Assembly (NCBI GenBank): GCA_900074885.1
Contig: FJUW01000010.1
Coordinates: forward strand, 821,394-885,393
Direction of reading: 5' to 3'
DNA length: 64,000 nucleotides
From: Rhynchosporium graminicola
Taxonomy: Eukaryota; Ascomycota; Leotiomycetes; Helotiales; Ploettnerulaceae
Position 1 is the stretch's first letter, and every line of letters begins with the position of its first letter. Shown here piece by piece: positions 36,101 to 50,100 of the stretch. The notes beneath the pieces were generated by a model, which was given only the letters and a program-made list of their open reading frames with translations, had not been told where the DNA came from and ran no database searches. The translations under genes were made by a program, and so were the position numbers.

Positions 36101-39100
36101 GACTTGATTTCAACCTTCTCCACAACTGATGATATCAGATTTGTTACCAGGATCCCTCGCGGAAATGATATGCTGCGGTGTTCGATTTCGGAATTGCCGA
36201 CTTCAGGGTACCGTAGGTTATGAGGTGTAGCTTGGTGAGTCTTTGCTTGGTGATTCATGGTGTTGGAATCTGATTTGAAAGCGTTCAATTAACAACAAGA
36301 CAACTTAGACAGCAAAAAAATTGTGCGTCTAGGGTAGAGACACATTACCAGACATGGCCTCGAAATTTCCTCGAGCGCAACTTGATTCCGACAATAGTTA
36401 TTCTGCCAATTTTGGACCCATTCCGTCCTTTTCCCAAGGACTACTTCCCATTGCGATAGTGCAACTGGCGCCGACTATTGAACCACCGGTTTGTCACACC
36501 ACGAGAAATATCGTGAGGATGTGCGTTGGTTGATTCCTGCTGTCGTAGATCGTGCGTCTTTCATTACGGCGCGCGTATGAGCCTCATGTTAGCATTGCCG
36601 CGACGGAGGCAATTTGACGTCAGTATTCGGCGGATAACATCGAATGAAAGCAGCCCGCAATGCTCCTTGATATCTGCGCGCTTCTTCAACAACAATACTC
36701 TGTCGAGGGACAGTGTTGTGGTAGCCATGAAGCATGTTGCCTGTTTGGTCCGGGCTAGAAATCGGGCTCGCGTCTGGCGAAAATTCCAATTTCGGTCCCT
36801 CCTCGTGGTGGGAGACCCGATAACCCCCAGATTCTGTCAGGAGGAGGACAGATGAGCTGGCCAGATTGAGATCAACGTCTTTTCGACCTTCGTTGTTGTC
36901 CACCTTCACGCCTTCCCACCTTCCCCGCTCTCCAACCAGACACTGATAGTAGTTGCATCTTGGAGCCGTTGTGCGAGTATAGAAGCGCCACGCCATAGAC
37001 TACGTCTACAACCTTGACAATACTGGTCCTACCGTCGAGCTAGGTGTACTTTGAGGTCTATGTGCTGTGATGAGCATCCTATACTTACTCGCTAAGCGCC
37101 TGTCTTCCTCTCAAGAACCCACTATGTGGTACGAAGCAGCCTGACTACTCGAAGAGAAGCAGTTCGTCAACACTCGCTGTCGAATTTCAGAGTCGCCGAC
37201 CATCACTATGGTTCCACCCACCACTTCTTGTTCGTGAAGGACAATATTACAAATCCAGAAGCGAACTTTTCTCCAGGGATGTTTTAATCCCTCGCTCCTG
37301 CTAAGCGGTACTGTGGTTTCAACACTGGATGGGAAAAGGACCCAAAGGGACCGAAAGGAAATCCAAAAGGGAACCGAGCTGCATGCTAGGGAGACTCACC
37401 GAACACACTGCCTTAGAGCCTGTACAAATTTAAAGAGGATTCCTAATCCTTAGGCCAGGGTCGGGCCTTGACGGTCAAGGCATGTGTGTCGATCCACCAA
37501 GGCGTCCTTGCTTTTCATGGGCACCTGCTCAGCTCTGAGGGCTCGGAGAACGGTCCTCAATGGATTCTGTAGCTTTCAATGACATTGCAATATTTTTACT
37601 GCAGAGCGTGTCATCTTCCCACCACCTTTCAACCTCTCGCAAGATTATTTGATATTCTCCAGATAATTACAATGAAGAAGTTGTTTTACCACGGTCAAGA
37701 ATTCACATTTGTTAATCCTCTTGTCAAAGACCTAGAACAATCCAATAGTCAACATTCTGGAGGTTGTTATTGGCGGAGCAAAGCAGCCGGCACTCATCAC
37801 TGATTCGATTGAGTCCTGGAGGTATTGCCGATTATCAGCCAGATCTCGGATGCTCCATCCATCCGTTTGCGACTCAGCCCGGCTTCCAATGAAGGCCTGT
37901 CCTGGGAATATCCAGACAAGGAGCTGGAAAATCTGCCCAGTGCTTTTTCATTGGCGATGTGGATCTATCTGTAGGTTCATGGAGGGGCCAGAGTATGCAT
38001 ACGTGCTACATTAGCGACCATTGATGGGTATCGATCACCGGCGGTCAATTGCGATAACTCTCCACCAATTCCACCACCATTGGCCGAGACTCCGTACGGG
38101 GGTTGAGTGTAACCTTCTCCGGTAGGTGTCTTCCATGCATCAGTGGTAGTGTGTGGTGGAGCGCTTGTTATGGAGTGGTATTACCACTTTCAATATAGGA
38201 GGCTAGCATCGTATATCCGGTTCGCAAGCAGGTGCTTATCACCATCACTTCAGACGAAAGGCGACCATGCATTGCCGCCGTGTTGCAACAAAAGCAGATC
38301 TGCGTCAAGGAGCGCTTCTTTCTGTGATCAGTTCCCCGCACAAACACACAGCACGGTTCACATGTTGCTCTTCGAGACAGCTGACAGCTTGGGGGCTTTG
38401 GATAACCGCATTTCGGCAGTGCCCTGACGTTTCGCTTTTTGAGACCGGAGCTATCCCGCATGAAGGCGCGGAAACAACTCGAGACTTCCTCGTTAAATCG
38501 ACTTCCAGGAGACAGCACTGATATGCGGAGAGCAGACTCAAGAAGCTGCATCGATTGCGTATGCAGTACATATCAAGCTTGTCCAGCATAACTTGATGGA
38601 ACCCGTAATAATTTGGGGATTAGGGATGGTTCTGGCATTTTTTGGCGAATGACCAGGGGTAAGCAAGAATTGAGCCCGAATTATCATCGAAAACACGGAG
38701 GAAGCAGGGACTGACCACCGAATTAGAGATAGGGACCTGGTACATGAGCCTTGGAAATTTTTGTGCTGCAGACGACTGTGCCCTAATATTCAGGTACGTT
38801 CCGGTATTCGATCGTGGCGTCGTCAATTCAAAACAGGCGACAGGCGACTCATCCCAGACACACTGTTGATGTTGATGGCCAGCGGGCGCTTCAAATACTT
38901 TTACTCCTGCACGCCTGACCCAAAGCAGTCGATATAACCTTGACATATTACGGTATGTCGACATACGAGGCATATTCAAATCTATTCTCGCGTCAAAATT
39001 GCAGATGAACGATTATGCAGGCTACTTGTGGGGATGTTTGCTGCGTTGGCTGCGACTAAATTGTCCCCGAGAGGAACTGTACTGTACTGTGCTGTGCCGT

Positions 39101-39365
39101 GCCGCGAACGCACCGGACATCAAAATCACACGAAGGCGCGCGGTTACAATACACCTCGTCTACGCTCTATCCGTCTGTCCATACAACGCCCTGCTCCTCA
39201 CAGCCGAGACGTTCTGATTCGCTACGGCTGCCTTAATTCCCTGCTAGCTTGTTCCGACTGTCTGGTTCTTGGGACTCTTGGCGAGCAATCGATCAAATCA
39301 CGTTACGAGTTCGAGCCCGGGCGCAGGGGTCGGCGTGCGGCGTGAGGCCCGAATAGATATCCCGT

Positions 39366-39381
39366 ACATGTCATGACATGT
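39366..39381. repeat. 16 bp perfect palindrome
   Basis: ACATGTCATGACATGT equals its own reverse complement. The half-site ACATGTCA is followed by a further partial copy (CATGTT), so the locus is a cluster of CATG cores. It could be a dimeric protein binding site or simply repeat-derived. Confidence 0.6.
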
Positions 39382-39716
39382 CATGTTAGTCGCAGTCGCC
39401 ATACGCTACACGCGGGCTAGCTCTATGGGGCAGGAGGGGGAGATAGACGGAGACGGGATCACAAGTAAAGCATGCCGGAGTGAGTGTGAGCACAGGTACA
39501 GGCAGGCCAGCGATGCGAGGCATGAGGAGCGAGGAACGAGGAACGAGGATACGTGACTGACTGACTGACTAACTTAGGAATCTATCTATCTACGACCTGG
39601 GTAGCTCGCTCAGTGCGGAATGGTGCGATCAATCCTAATCCCAATACCAATCCACCTCCATTCCCACCCGGATCTTCTCTTCACCACCCGCTTCTTTGCC
39701 TCTCTTTCTCTCCTAT

Positions 39717-39760
39717 CGTCTCGTCTCGTCTCGTCTCGTCTCGTCTCGTCTCGTATCGTC
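39717..39760. repeat. TCGTC pentanucleotide microsatellite
   Basis: About eight near-perfect tandem copies of the pentamer TCGTC/TCTCG, the last with one substitution, are followed by a CT-rich tract. It lies about 1 kb upstream of the Myb-like start codon. Confidence 0.85.
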
Positions 39761-40778
39761 TCTCTCTAGTTGCCCCCTTTGCTTAGCGGCCGACCACTTG
39801 CACTAGATCCCAGCAGAGAGGATGATCCGCTCCAAGAAGGGGACCTCAGCAAGGGAGGGGGTGAATGATCTTACTCCGAAGTCCGCACATACTGACAAGG
39901 GAAGGGGCCCGCTCGAAAAAAAACCGAGAGGAGAACACTGTCCATCGGTTGCGATGTGGCTGCTACCCGGTTTGGGTTGAGTTCGCTTGCTTGCACGCTG
40001 TTAATTCTCCCCCGACCAATGCTTCAAAGCTTCGTGGATTATGTCTCTCCTCGCCGAGTTACAGCCGTTGCTTATATGCGGCAGTACAGCCGTCGGTCCG
40101 GGTCGACCCATATTTGCCTTCGCATACGGAGTATATCTGGTGAAGTCCTGGTTCTATCCCCGCCAAGATACCATTCAGACCAACATACACGCGCCTGCAG
40201 CGCATACTTGAAGGTGAAATATATCCTCCATAAGTTTTCCTGCACGGGTAAAGTATGCTAGAAACTTGAGGAGTCCTTGCCGTCGCGGCTAGCCCAGCAA
40301 ATAGTCTGGCGTAGGCAGGCAGGCAGGACGTCTGGAGATAAAGCCTAGAAGTGCCGTGCATCCACGATCGCTAACACCCCCCAGTCCACTGGGCGGCTAC
40401 CTTACATTTCCCACAGTTGACGTACCACACTTCGCTTCTACCACCCAGACCAGCAGCTTCGAGGCCAAATAGGGCTCATGCCTGCTGTGCCTCGCTCTCG
40501 ACTTGGGTAAATTTGTGGGCCGGCCAAGCTGCAGCTCAAACAATACTGCACAACCAGCGAGGCTTCCTTATCACATCCTTGAACTTCATCTTCGCCAGGC
40601 AGACTCCCGGTTCATGTCTATATATTTCTGTTACCGCAGTTTTGTGGCTTGATATTGATTTAAGTTAGATCATCTACCTCCCGGACAAGTTGATGTCTCT
40701 GCATCTCTGAACATATTCTAAGATTCACTTCATTCTCTCGAACTCCACAAACCTCGACATTTTCCACGGTCCCTCACT

Positions 40779-42457
40779 ATGGCAGGAGTAAAAGAAGAGT
40801 ACGGTCAAGTCGATAATACCTATCTTGTAAATCACCTGGGAAGAACACAAGCCAACAATTTCACTCCATACAGTGCACAAAGTAGTGTAAGTATTACAGA
40901 TGTCGTTCAATCAGCTATGCATATCTAATCACCACTCAGGTATCTTCTTTCAATGTACCTCTTCAATATGACTCCAACCTTATTACTCCCATCTCAGCCA
41001 CAAGCTCTCCCAACCTCACTACTATTTCTGATCCGTCAATGAGCATGGAGCCGCACATTAAGACATCGCCGGTTGTACTCTCACCAACTTACGGACTTTA
41101 CAGCCCAGAAGACGAGTTCTTTCCCAGATACAACCCACCGATGAAGCATAGGGACTCGGGAGCTCTTCACATCTCTATAGCTGACAACTTTTTCGGTCCG
41201 GGCTCTCCGTTTGCATGTTCGTCGCCCCATTTTGGTAGCTATGGAGTTTCCGCGCAGGCGCCATCTGTAAAAGCATCGGATCCCTCTCCGATGTTCCACA
41301 ACAGCCCAACCACACAGTCTGCTGAAGGCTACAGCAGTAATGGCTATTACTTCAGGAACCAAACACCAGCGCTGGGTGTGAGCGGCTACAAAAGCAACAG
41401 CCAAACTCCAATCCACATTGCGCCAAGTTCATCTAGTCCTCCGATACTTATCGCACCCAGTCCTTCTATTCTGAGGCCTGCGACAGCAGAGTGCAGCTCT
41501 GAAGCCCGTTGCCGAAACTCGAAAACTTCAAATCAAATGTCTCGTCCATTCAAGAAGTTGCCAGAACAGAAGCGCTCTTCTATCGGCCAGTTTAATTCAT
41601 TGAAAGTGCAGAAGTCCGGTACTAAGAGAAGTTCAGCCGCACAAGCCGCAACCTACGAGAAACTAATGGCTGCCGCGAAAATCCATCACTTGTCCACAGA
41701 AGAGCATGTTCTCCTTCAACTAAGAGTCCGTGACGGCCGTAAATGGGACGAGATCGAGAAGAAGTACAATTTCGCCTTCCCTGGGAAGGCCAAGTCGAAA
41801 GAGTGTTTGCAGATGAAGAAGATGAGGTTAATAGAGAGACTTTTGGATTGGAATGAAGTGGAGGTACGGAAGGTGTCTAGCACTAGTTCTTTCACGTCAG
41901 AGTAAAGACAAAGCTAACATTCATTGCAGGAGAGAGCACTGAACTTGTCCCATGAGGCGTCAAACGTTACAGGGGCGGGGGAGTGGCCAGCCATTGCCAA
42001 GTTGATGCCACAGTTTGGTTCAAAGCATAAATGGTCTGCGGAAGGCTGCCACAAGCATTGGGATGAACTGCAAAGCAAAGCCAGCATATCCGAGTACGAA
42101 CAGACCCAGGCACAGGCTGAGGACTTCAGGCGCCATCGCACATCGTCTTCTGAGTTTACCCAACAATCTCCAAGTCAACAGTCGTGGTCCGATGGATCGG
42201 GCAGCGTGAGCCATAGTCCTTACTCTGACCTTCCTGGTCATTTTATGGCTGCTATGTCATCAACAAACATGGATGACTCGCGAAGCAGGGCTAGTGATGA
42301 AAACGTTCAACAACAGATGCAACAGCAAAGTATTTGTCATATGCAGCAGCAGATTGTATACCAGCAGAGGCAGCAGCCGCAGCATCAACAACAACGGCAA
42401 CGGCAGTACGAGCAAGTTGAGCAAACGCGTCACCACAATTGGCCTTCTGGACATTAG
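40779..42457 (+). CDS. Myb/SANT-like putative regulator with Gln-rich tail
   Basis: Three exons: 40779-40886, 40940-41863 and 41930-42457, giving 519 residues. Introns are 53 and 66 bp, both phase 0, the second with a GCTAAC branch site. The N-terminal ~285 residues are Ser/Pro/Tyr-rich and disordered. Two consecutive Myb/SANT-like segments follow: about 287-334 (STEEHVLLQLR, GRKWDEIEKKYN, CLQMKKMRLIERLLDW) and about 345-392 (GEWPAIAKLMPQFG, CHKHWDELQ). Intron 2 falls exactly between them. The last ~90 residues are Gln/His-rich (QQQMQQQ, HQQQRQRQ), typical of activation regions. I do not recognise the ortholog; a DNA-binding nuclear role is inferred from the repeats. The large gene-free region upstream would suit a developmentally regulated gene. 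Confidence 0.8.
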
Positions 42458-45400
42458 GATTGGGGATCTCTTATCTAGTAGCATTCCTGGATACGATCAC
42501 CGCACTTATTCACTTCTTCTGGTATGATTTTGGGTTGTTCTTGCTTGTTACATGACGAAGTGACGATAGATTTTATGTCAGGATATGGTCTTGATATCGG
42601 TTAGGGAGGGGTTCTGCAAGTAATTTTGAAGCTGCGTGCAGCAGCTTTTAGACAACACAATTCCTCGAGAGCCAAAGACAACTTAGGATAGACATATTGA
42701 AAGGAATTTAAGAGGACATAAACGCTCTCTGGTTGCCTTTCTTTACCATTCATACTAGATCACGGTTCACAATTTTCAGGACATGAGACTTGTAAATTTG
42801 GAAATAATGAGTTGCTGACACTTAAGAGGTAGTGTCATGGAGCGGCCCTTCTTGAACTCCAATCCTGTCTATTGAAGTCAATTCACCAAATCTAATCCAT
42901 ACCCTCTCAAAACAAAGCCAATATCAACAAGAGATTTCGTCTAATTCAGGCCTCGAGAGGAGCCTGAACTTAATGCATAGTGGCGCACTAGGTTCATCCC
43001 ATCACCTGGAGCTGGAGCAAGGATCGTCCTGGCATTTTCTGCTCAGGCGTTTTTCATCACATCGGAGGCGCTTATTTCTCCTTCCCTACCCTGCCCGTTC
43101 TATTTCATGGCCGATCATCCCTTTTCTATTCGATGCAATGTCGATACCAAACAAGGTCAAGCAAGCGCAAATATGTGTAACGTGCATTGACTGAATGGTT
43201 TCCGAGAAAGATTCCGTTTTATCTCATCTCATGTAGGATTGGGATTAGACGGCTGGGAAGGGAAGGGCAAGGTGAATGGCCCAAATATTTCGTTAATTTT
43301 GGGAGAGAAGGGGTTAGTTAGGACGGCGAGGCGGGTGCAAAGAGGACCTCGGGAGCTATTTTACTTGATGGACGTGCGCGAGTTTGATTTGCCAGTAAAC
43401 GAGGCGAGACATTCCCAACCTTAAAACCCTCACTGACCTATAATATGGTAGTGTTGCTTGGTATTTTTTATCAAGGCTTTCCGTCTATTTTCCGACTTTC
43501 GCCTGTGAAAAACAAATCCTCGAGGAGCTCGAGCTTAAGCTGTCCCTTGACCTATATATGCTCATCATAACCGAGATTGAGGTTTAGGCGTTAGATGGCT
43601 AGGTCGTCTCGTTTATTCAATTCCACATCAAGACGTTTCCCATTTCCGCCCGCTTGCCGAGAGGGGAGAGAGGATTGATTGTATGTACAGGCCAGAACCT
43701 GGGAGCAATCTGGCATGAAGCGCGGCAAGGGACTGCAAGTGAGTGGAGGGTCTGGCCAAGGAAGGAGAGCGGGATGGAGGCGTAGAAAATGGAATCGCAA
43801 CACGGAAGCCCTCTTTTTCGACGACACGCCATCCCTGTGGCCATCACCACCAGGGTTGTCAACAGTCATCGCAACATCAAGCTAAAGTTAACGTCAGGGC
43901 CGTGCTATGCCCTCCGTGGAAGTGGTTTTGGTCTCAACCTCTGCTAGGAAATATTAAGCGAAGGAGCGAGAAGTTCTCACTTCCTTCGAACACAATTCGC
44001 TTTACCAGTCTCTTATACCGGTAGAGAAACACGCATGACGAGTGATGGCGACGGAGAGCGTTCTTCTGCTTGATGGGCTTTTTCTACCAAAGGCACAGGA
44101 TTCAGGAAGGTGATGAGACGGGGCAGAGCGATCGGCTCGGCATTCAAATATGACAACATGAGCCCATGACTTTATTGGATCCAGATGCTTGGGTACAATC
44201 TCGTTTCAGTTCATGTAAAGTGGCTGCAGCTGCACTCTGTGCTGCGCACTACTCGTACTGCGGATCCTATTGCACAGGGCTTGCTGCCTTTCAACCTGCC
44301 AGGCTAGCGAGCTGGGGGTACGCGAGGTATTGGGCACGACAAACGGACGATACCGGACAGACAACTAATGCTGAATAAAGAACTGAATTCTGAGATGGTT
44401 CCTTGTTTCTCAGGGGGGCACTGTCACCCTGTTGCTGATTCCCCCGAATTCACAAGTCATGAAGTGGAGTTCACTAGGACTACATGAGTCTTGACGTGCG
44501 TTGGCAGCGTTGTTGGCTACCACTCTTTTGCTAAGGCTTCTCCAGTCTCGATATTAGGCTCAAGTCTACAGCATTCATCGAAATCCTTCTGAAGATCATG
44601 GTCGTCATGTTCTTTCTGGATGCGCCATATGCCGCCAGCTGTTGTGCTCCTCTGATGTGATCGACCATTCGCTATCGCCGAACTCCCAATTTCACATCTC
44701 CATCTAATACTCTACTTACTTGCGATAGCTATAGCTCTTTCGGGGCCTATTAAATCTCTGGACACACTGTAGGGACTTTTTTCGAACCAATTAACCACTT
44801 CTTACTAGGTTGTTTTGTGTTACTAAACAGACAGGCAGGCCGCAGGTCTTTCGGTAGCCCTGCCGATCGACAATCACTTGACCATCTAACGGCTGTCAGT
44901 TTCGCGGAACGTACGATATCGAGACTCATATGCAGAAGATTCTGACAGGACCAAGATAGGAAGAGGGGGACCAAGGAAGGGCGGGATGCAGAGAGCAATA
45001 GTAAATCTAGACCATCCTGGCATATCGGCAAGCCAGAGTAACCGGGAGAGATATGTGGGTAGGAGGATACGGTGCTCAGAGAATCGCTTGTTGGTCAGAT
45101 CTTAATCGTGGAGGCCCGAAAATGACCCTGGGTTGAAAAGCGAGGGATACGACAACGATGTTACATCCCTTTCTAGGGCAAGAATGCAAGGATAGATTCC
45201 CCTCCGCTTTTCCCAGTCGAGTGTATCCTTGTTATGGCGAGTGATAAATATCCTGACCGCATCTATATATGGGCATGTGCTTCAGACGGCTGGCGGAAAT
45301 GTAGCTGTACAGCGATCCCGCAGAGGTGATTTGAGGATTGCATTGCCATAGGTGGTACGTCTTGCTGGCAGCGGTTTGAGTACAAATTAACTTTGTTCAA

Positions 45401-47160
45401 TAAGGTAACAATCGGAAAACAAGGATAAAACGGTGTCAATGAGGTCTGACAATAGTAATATGAAGGTGCGATTAGTCAAGCAGGATAGATGGAGGCAGGA
45501 GTTCGATGAGCTGGCTACACCGGGATCCAACAGGTAGCCAGAGAAGAGAAGATGCCGCGTCTCAAAGCACTGCCCATGTGCATCAAGAACGCGATTTTTT
45601 AGTCGAGCTATCACCGCCACTGCTGCAAAGATTTGAGAAGACTTCCAATTAAACACTAACAGACTTCTACTATTGTCCTGTTGTATGCGGCGATATGGAT
45701 ACTAATTGGTGGGTGGTTAAAAACTCCTATTAAATTGTATGTGCTCTGTCTCACTGTAGTGGTAGTCTTAGACACCCGTTGGAGAAGCTGTGAGACTGCG
45801 AGCAGTCAATTTGATAGGTTTCGAACGCCGAGAAAGCTTATTCATGATGCCGTGGAAGTGTAGTGAGATGTCTCGCGGTTATCACATACTGCAGAAGGAA
45901 GAAAAATTATCGTAATACTAGAAATATGCACTGTGTACTCTGAAATTTACTGGTCCATAGTAAGTCTGGTGGTTTTGTCCTCTGCTTGATGATGATGCGT
46001 GAGGCTTGGCAAAGAGCCAAAGTAAACAAGGTGAAAATTGCTTTCTGAAAGCAGCAGCAACCAATTCAATCACTAGCCAAAGATGCAAAACAATGATGTG
46101 GCCAACAGCAGAGGCTGTGGTTCCTAGCCTGTGTCAAATCATTTGCAATTCATGTTGCAAGTATTGCTTCTCGCCTCTTATTCCTGTTCTTGGACGAGCC
46201 AATTCCCGACTATTCGGACCAACGAAAGATACCGGCATCAGGCCGCTTCGCCCCCATGAACATGAATCCATCATCTTGCGGAGCGCTTCAACCCTATTGT
46301 CGGTACCAGTTCATTCTCTCTTGACACCAAAGAATCATCGTGCTGAGGTTTGGAAGTTCGATGATAGATAGGACAGACTGGTGTTGATGCGACGAAGTTG
46401 CTGTCAACGAGCTCAACTTTTTCTTTATAGTTGTAAACATCCATAGTTTGCAAATATGCTGAATTTGTAAATAGACAACAGGCAGTATCTTTCCACATTG
46501 ATGGCTTTTGGCTGACTTGTAGACTTTATCACTTACACGACACCTCTTTAACAGTCGTTGTTGTGTCAGACCCGAATTATCGTCTCCAATCAAGCAGATC
46601 TTCAGGTTATCGTATTCTCGAATAAACAAAACACTATCGAACTTAAAGGTTTATTTCGGGCTTCCATGCACCTAATCCTCCTTACGAAAAGGTCCATAGG
46701 ATGATCGAATACCAGCAGCCATGACTAGCACAGAACTTTTAAGCTTTCAGTTCCTCCTGGGTCTTGTGTATCTTCCAGTGTCGCCAGGGCTAATGTGAAT
46801 GGTTCTTTTGCAGAATTTCGATTTTGATTGAGGACGGAGCAATTCATCGCAATATGACTGTAGCATTTTCATTGATAGTGAACCATAGATGAACTGTCTT
46901 CATTTCTTGATTATCAATTGACTCCAGTCACGATGCAATTTAGTGATTGCACTCACAGGGCTATCCATGTGTATGAAGCTAGTCGCCTAGCCGGATTAAG
47001 CGGGTACAACACAGAAAAGGAGCTGAACCAGAACCTCTTGAGAAGCGTAGTTGTATTTCTTAGAAGGTTTAGAAACCTTGAGAGTAATCTATAGAAGAGA
47101 GAGGTCTGTGCGCTACTAGCTAGGTGCAAATCCAGTGATATCACAAGTCCACTACTACTA
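42458..47160. other. gene-free region left of the repeat island
   Basis: About 4.7 kb without a supportable gene. Frames are short and unrecognised. Base composition is ordinary until about 47160-47200, where it changes abruptly to TA-rich DNA. Confidence 0.5.
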
Positions 47161-47199
47161 AGTCTCGCCCCGAGACCTCTCTTTCCTAAGTTCTAATAC

Positions 47200-50100
47200 G
47201 CTATAGAACACCGGTAAATATACATCTCGAAAGCCACGTACTCCCAAAACTCTCTTCAGATAACTCCCCTTCGAGACAGAGAATATCTCTATCTTATATC
47301 AGGACCTTATACCTATATATCTTAACTCTATAATTAATAACTCCTGAACTTCTATATATATTATTAAACTCCCTACTCTTACTATTATACCCCTAGTATA
47401 GAATCTCTAGCTACAACCTCTATTTTTCGACTTATTCTGAGCTCCACTAGCAGAGAATATCTACTCTTCTTAGCTCTAAGATTCTAGTAAGATAGCAGTC
47501 TCTCTCTTCTCGTCTATTAACTAGATATAAGTTTCGCAGATAAAAGGGCTTAAGCTAATCGATATGAAAGTAGTAGGGTATAAGTATTCTGTTAATCTAT
47601 TATAAAGTATAAGATTTACTATATTTACTCCTAAATCTAGAGATAATAAAAGGACCTCTCTAGCTTAGGCGTAACTTTTGACCTGCTATAGTATAATCGT
47701 AAAGTATAACTATAGACCTAACTCTAAGACCTTATCTTCTATAAGCTCTTAAATCATATAGTTCTTTCCTTCTTATTCTCTCTAAGTATAAGGCTATATC
47801 TACTTGCTCTAACTTAGTAGCCTAAGCCCTAATATACTCTAATTATCACGGGTGAGCAACGCGTACGCAGATGGTCAAGTGTAGTATTCAAGAAGTTCGA
47901 TACAGGAGAGAGTCAGGTTCTAGCCTGGCTCCGAAGGAAAACATGCGGGTGCCGCTAGGCTTAGTAAGCACAGGCATCGCCGGTGCTTAATCCTGGGGCT
48001 CGCCCCTTACACTAATACTCTATCTCCCTATTCTTTATCCTCTTTACTATCTGCGCTCTAGAGGATATCAGGGAATCCTTAGACGTCTAGCTCTTAATAG
48101 ATAGCTCTAATATAATAAGCTAGAAAGGTAAGATCTACCTCTAACCTTAGTTAGTACTTATAGTATATATGAAATAAGAAGTACCTAAGGAACCTAATCT
48201 CCCTTAAGTTTATCTTAAACACGACCTTCTGAAGCTTAATAATATAATCGGGTCTAGTCTTACTTATAGCTTACTATACTAAGTCTATAGCTTTCTCTAC
48301 TATACTAGTCGATTTCTTAGAAGCTGAGGGTGAGTTAAGCTATAGTATCCCTTTCTTACTAATATAGCTCCTAATCTCTTCTCTAAAGTAACTTCCTAGA
48401 TCTATATAGAAGCTAATAGGTACTCCGTCTGATTCGAAAAGTGAGTCTAAGCTACTCTTCACGTACTCTAAGTCTGCAGAGGTATAAGAAAAGGCTTAAA
48501 TAAGGCGAGAGAAGTAATCTATAATAATAAGGAGATACCTAAACTCTTCAGGTAGCTATATAAAGGGGCTGTAGAAATCTGCCCTAAGTAACTCTATAGG
48601 TATAGAGATAATAATCTGCGAGAGTAGTATAGATCTTTATACTAGTCTATATTTTATATATTAAAGATAGCCTACTATATATAAGGTAATATCTTTAGTA
48701 AGTATAAGCTAGTAGACGCTCCTCTGAGTTTTCTAGTCGTGATAGTTAAAGTAAAATATCCGCTTTCGTTATAAGCTTTTACTAAAGCCTCCGCAACTTG
48801 ACCTAATACTAGATAATATTTATATACTCCTCTCTACTTATACTATAGTACCTCATACTCCTACTTATATTTCTTATATTAGAGCTCCAAGGACCTCTTC
48901 CTTATTCTATTAGCGCCTTCTAGGTAAGTGCTATAGATTAGGAACTTAATAATATCTTTATACCAGTAAGTAGCCTCGTAAGCCTTAGAAAGGGATATTA
49001 TCTCGACTATTACTAGCTTTAATATCTAGTATATCTCTGCATTTAGGGCGTTAAATAATTCCAATAGAGGGGTATTATCCAGGACTTATAAGCTAGTAAA
49101 AAGTGAACTTAACTATAAGGTTATAGCTTAATATCTTTCTCCTACTGCATATAAGGCAGCTATAAAACCTAAATCTTCTTTCTTACTTCTAGCTTATTTC
49201 TTAATATTATTAACCTTAAATATTCCCTTGATAACTTTAAGCTTCTTATTATTAGCTTTCTTAGAAGTAGTCTCTAATTCTTTTAGTAGATCTTTATTTC
49301 TACTAATTCTGTCTTTCTATCTCTAGATAAGTCTAGTAGTAGTCCGCTACTCTTCTCTAAACCTTATTATATCTAGTCTATCGTAATTATCTCCCGGGAA
49401 AATAGTATATAATAAAGTATTTATAGTCTTATTTCTATTACCGGGAATATAGTGAATCCGTATATTTAATAAGCTTAGCTCTAAAGCCCACTTAGTATAA
49501 ATTCCTTCTTAGAGCGCTAAGGAGTCCAGAAAGTAAGTAAGTAGCTAATAATCTATATAGATTATTCCTAGCTTATCTTCTCTTAATATATAATAGTACT
49601 TATAGCTGAACTCTATAATAGAAAGCAGCTCGCGTTTATAAGTTCTATAATTTCTCTAGGCCTTAGAGAATATAAAACTATCGAAAAGGATTAGCATTAT
49701 CTTCTTCTCTTCCTCCTTAGATTATATAATATAATATCCTCCTGTATATCCACTAGTATCTGTATATATTTATACTAAGAGAGTTAGATCATAGCCGTTT
49801 CTCTTTACTACTCTTAAGTACACTTCCTTTAGTAGCTTAAATAATATCGCCTTATTCTCTTTCTATCTCTATTCTATATCTCTAGTAAGTCGATTCAATA
49901 GTCGAGTAATCTCTATATAATTCTTAACCTATAGTCGCGTTATCTAGATCGCTCCTAAGAATCTCCTGACCTCTATAGCGTTTTTAGGTATTAGCTATAT
50001 ATTAATCCTTAATACCTTTTCCAGCTTAATTATTAATTTTCTATTAGCCTTATATAGGGTCCCTAACACTAGAACCTCTATTATAAATAATAAGTACTTC

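Larger units (their letters stand above)
33159..40778. other. long gene-free stretch (7.6 kb)
   Basis: No credible coding frame is seen; frames are at most about 135 codons, heavily overlapping and family-free. The stretch includes GGCGA repeats near 34148-34175, a poly-T/A tract near 34218, a perfect 16 bp palindrome at 39366-39381, TGAC and GAGGAAC repeats near 39530-39570, and a TCGTC pentanucleotide array at 39717-39760. The right 1-2 kb probably includes a promoter and possibly a long 5' leader for the Myb-like gene. Non-coding RNA genes cannot be judged by eye. Confidence 0.45.
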
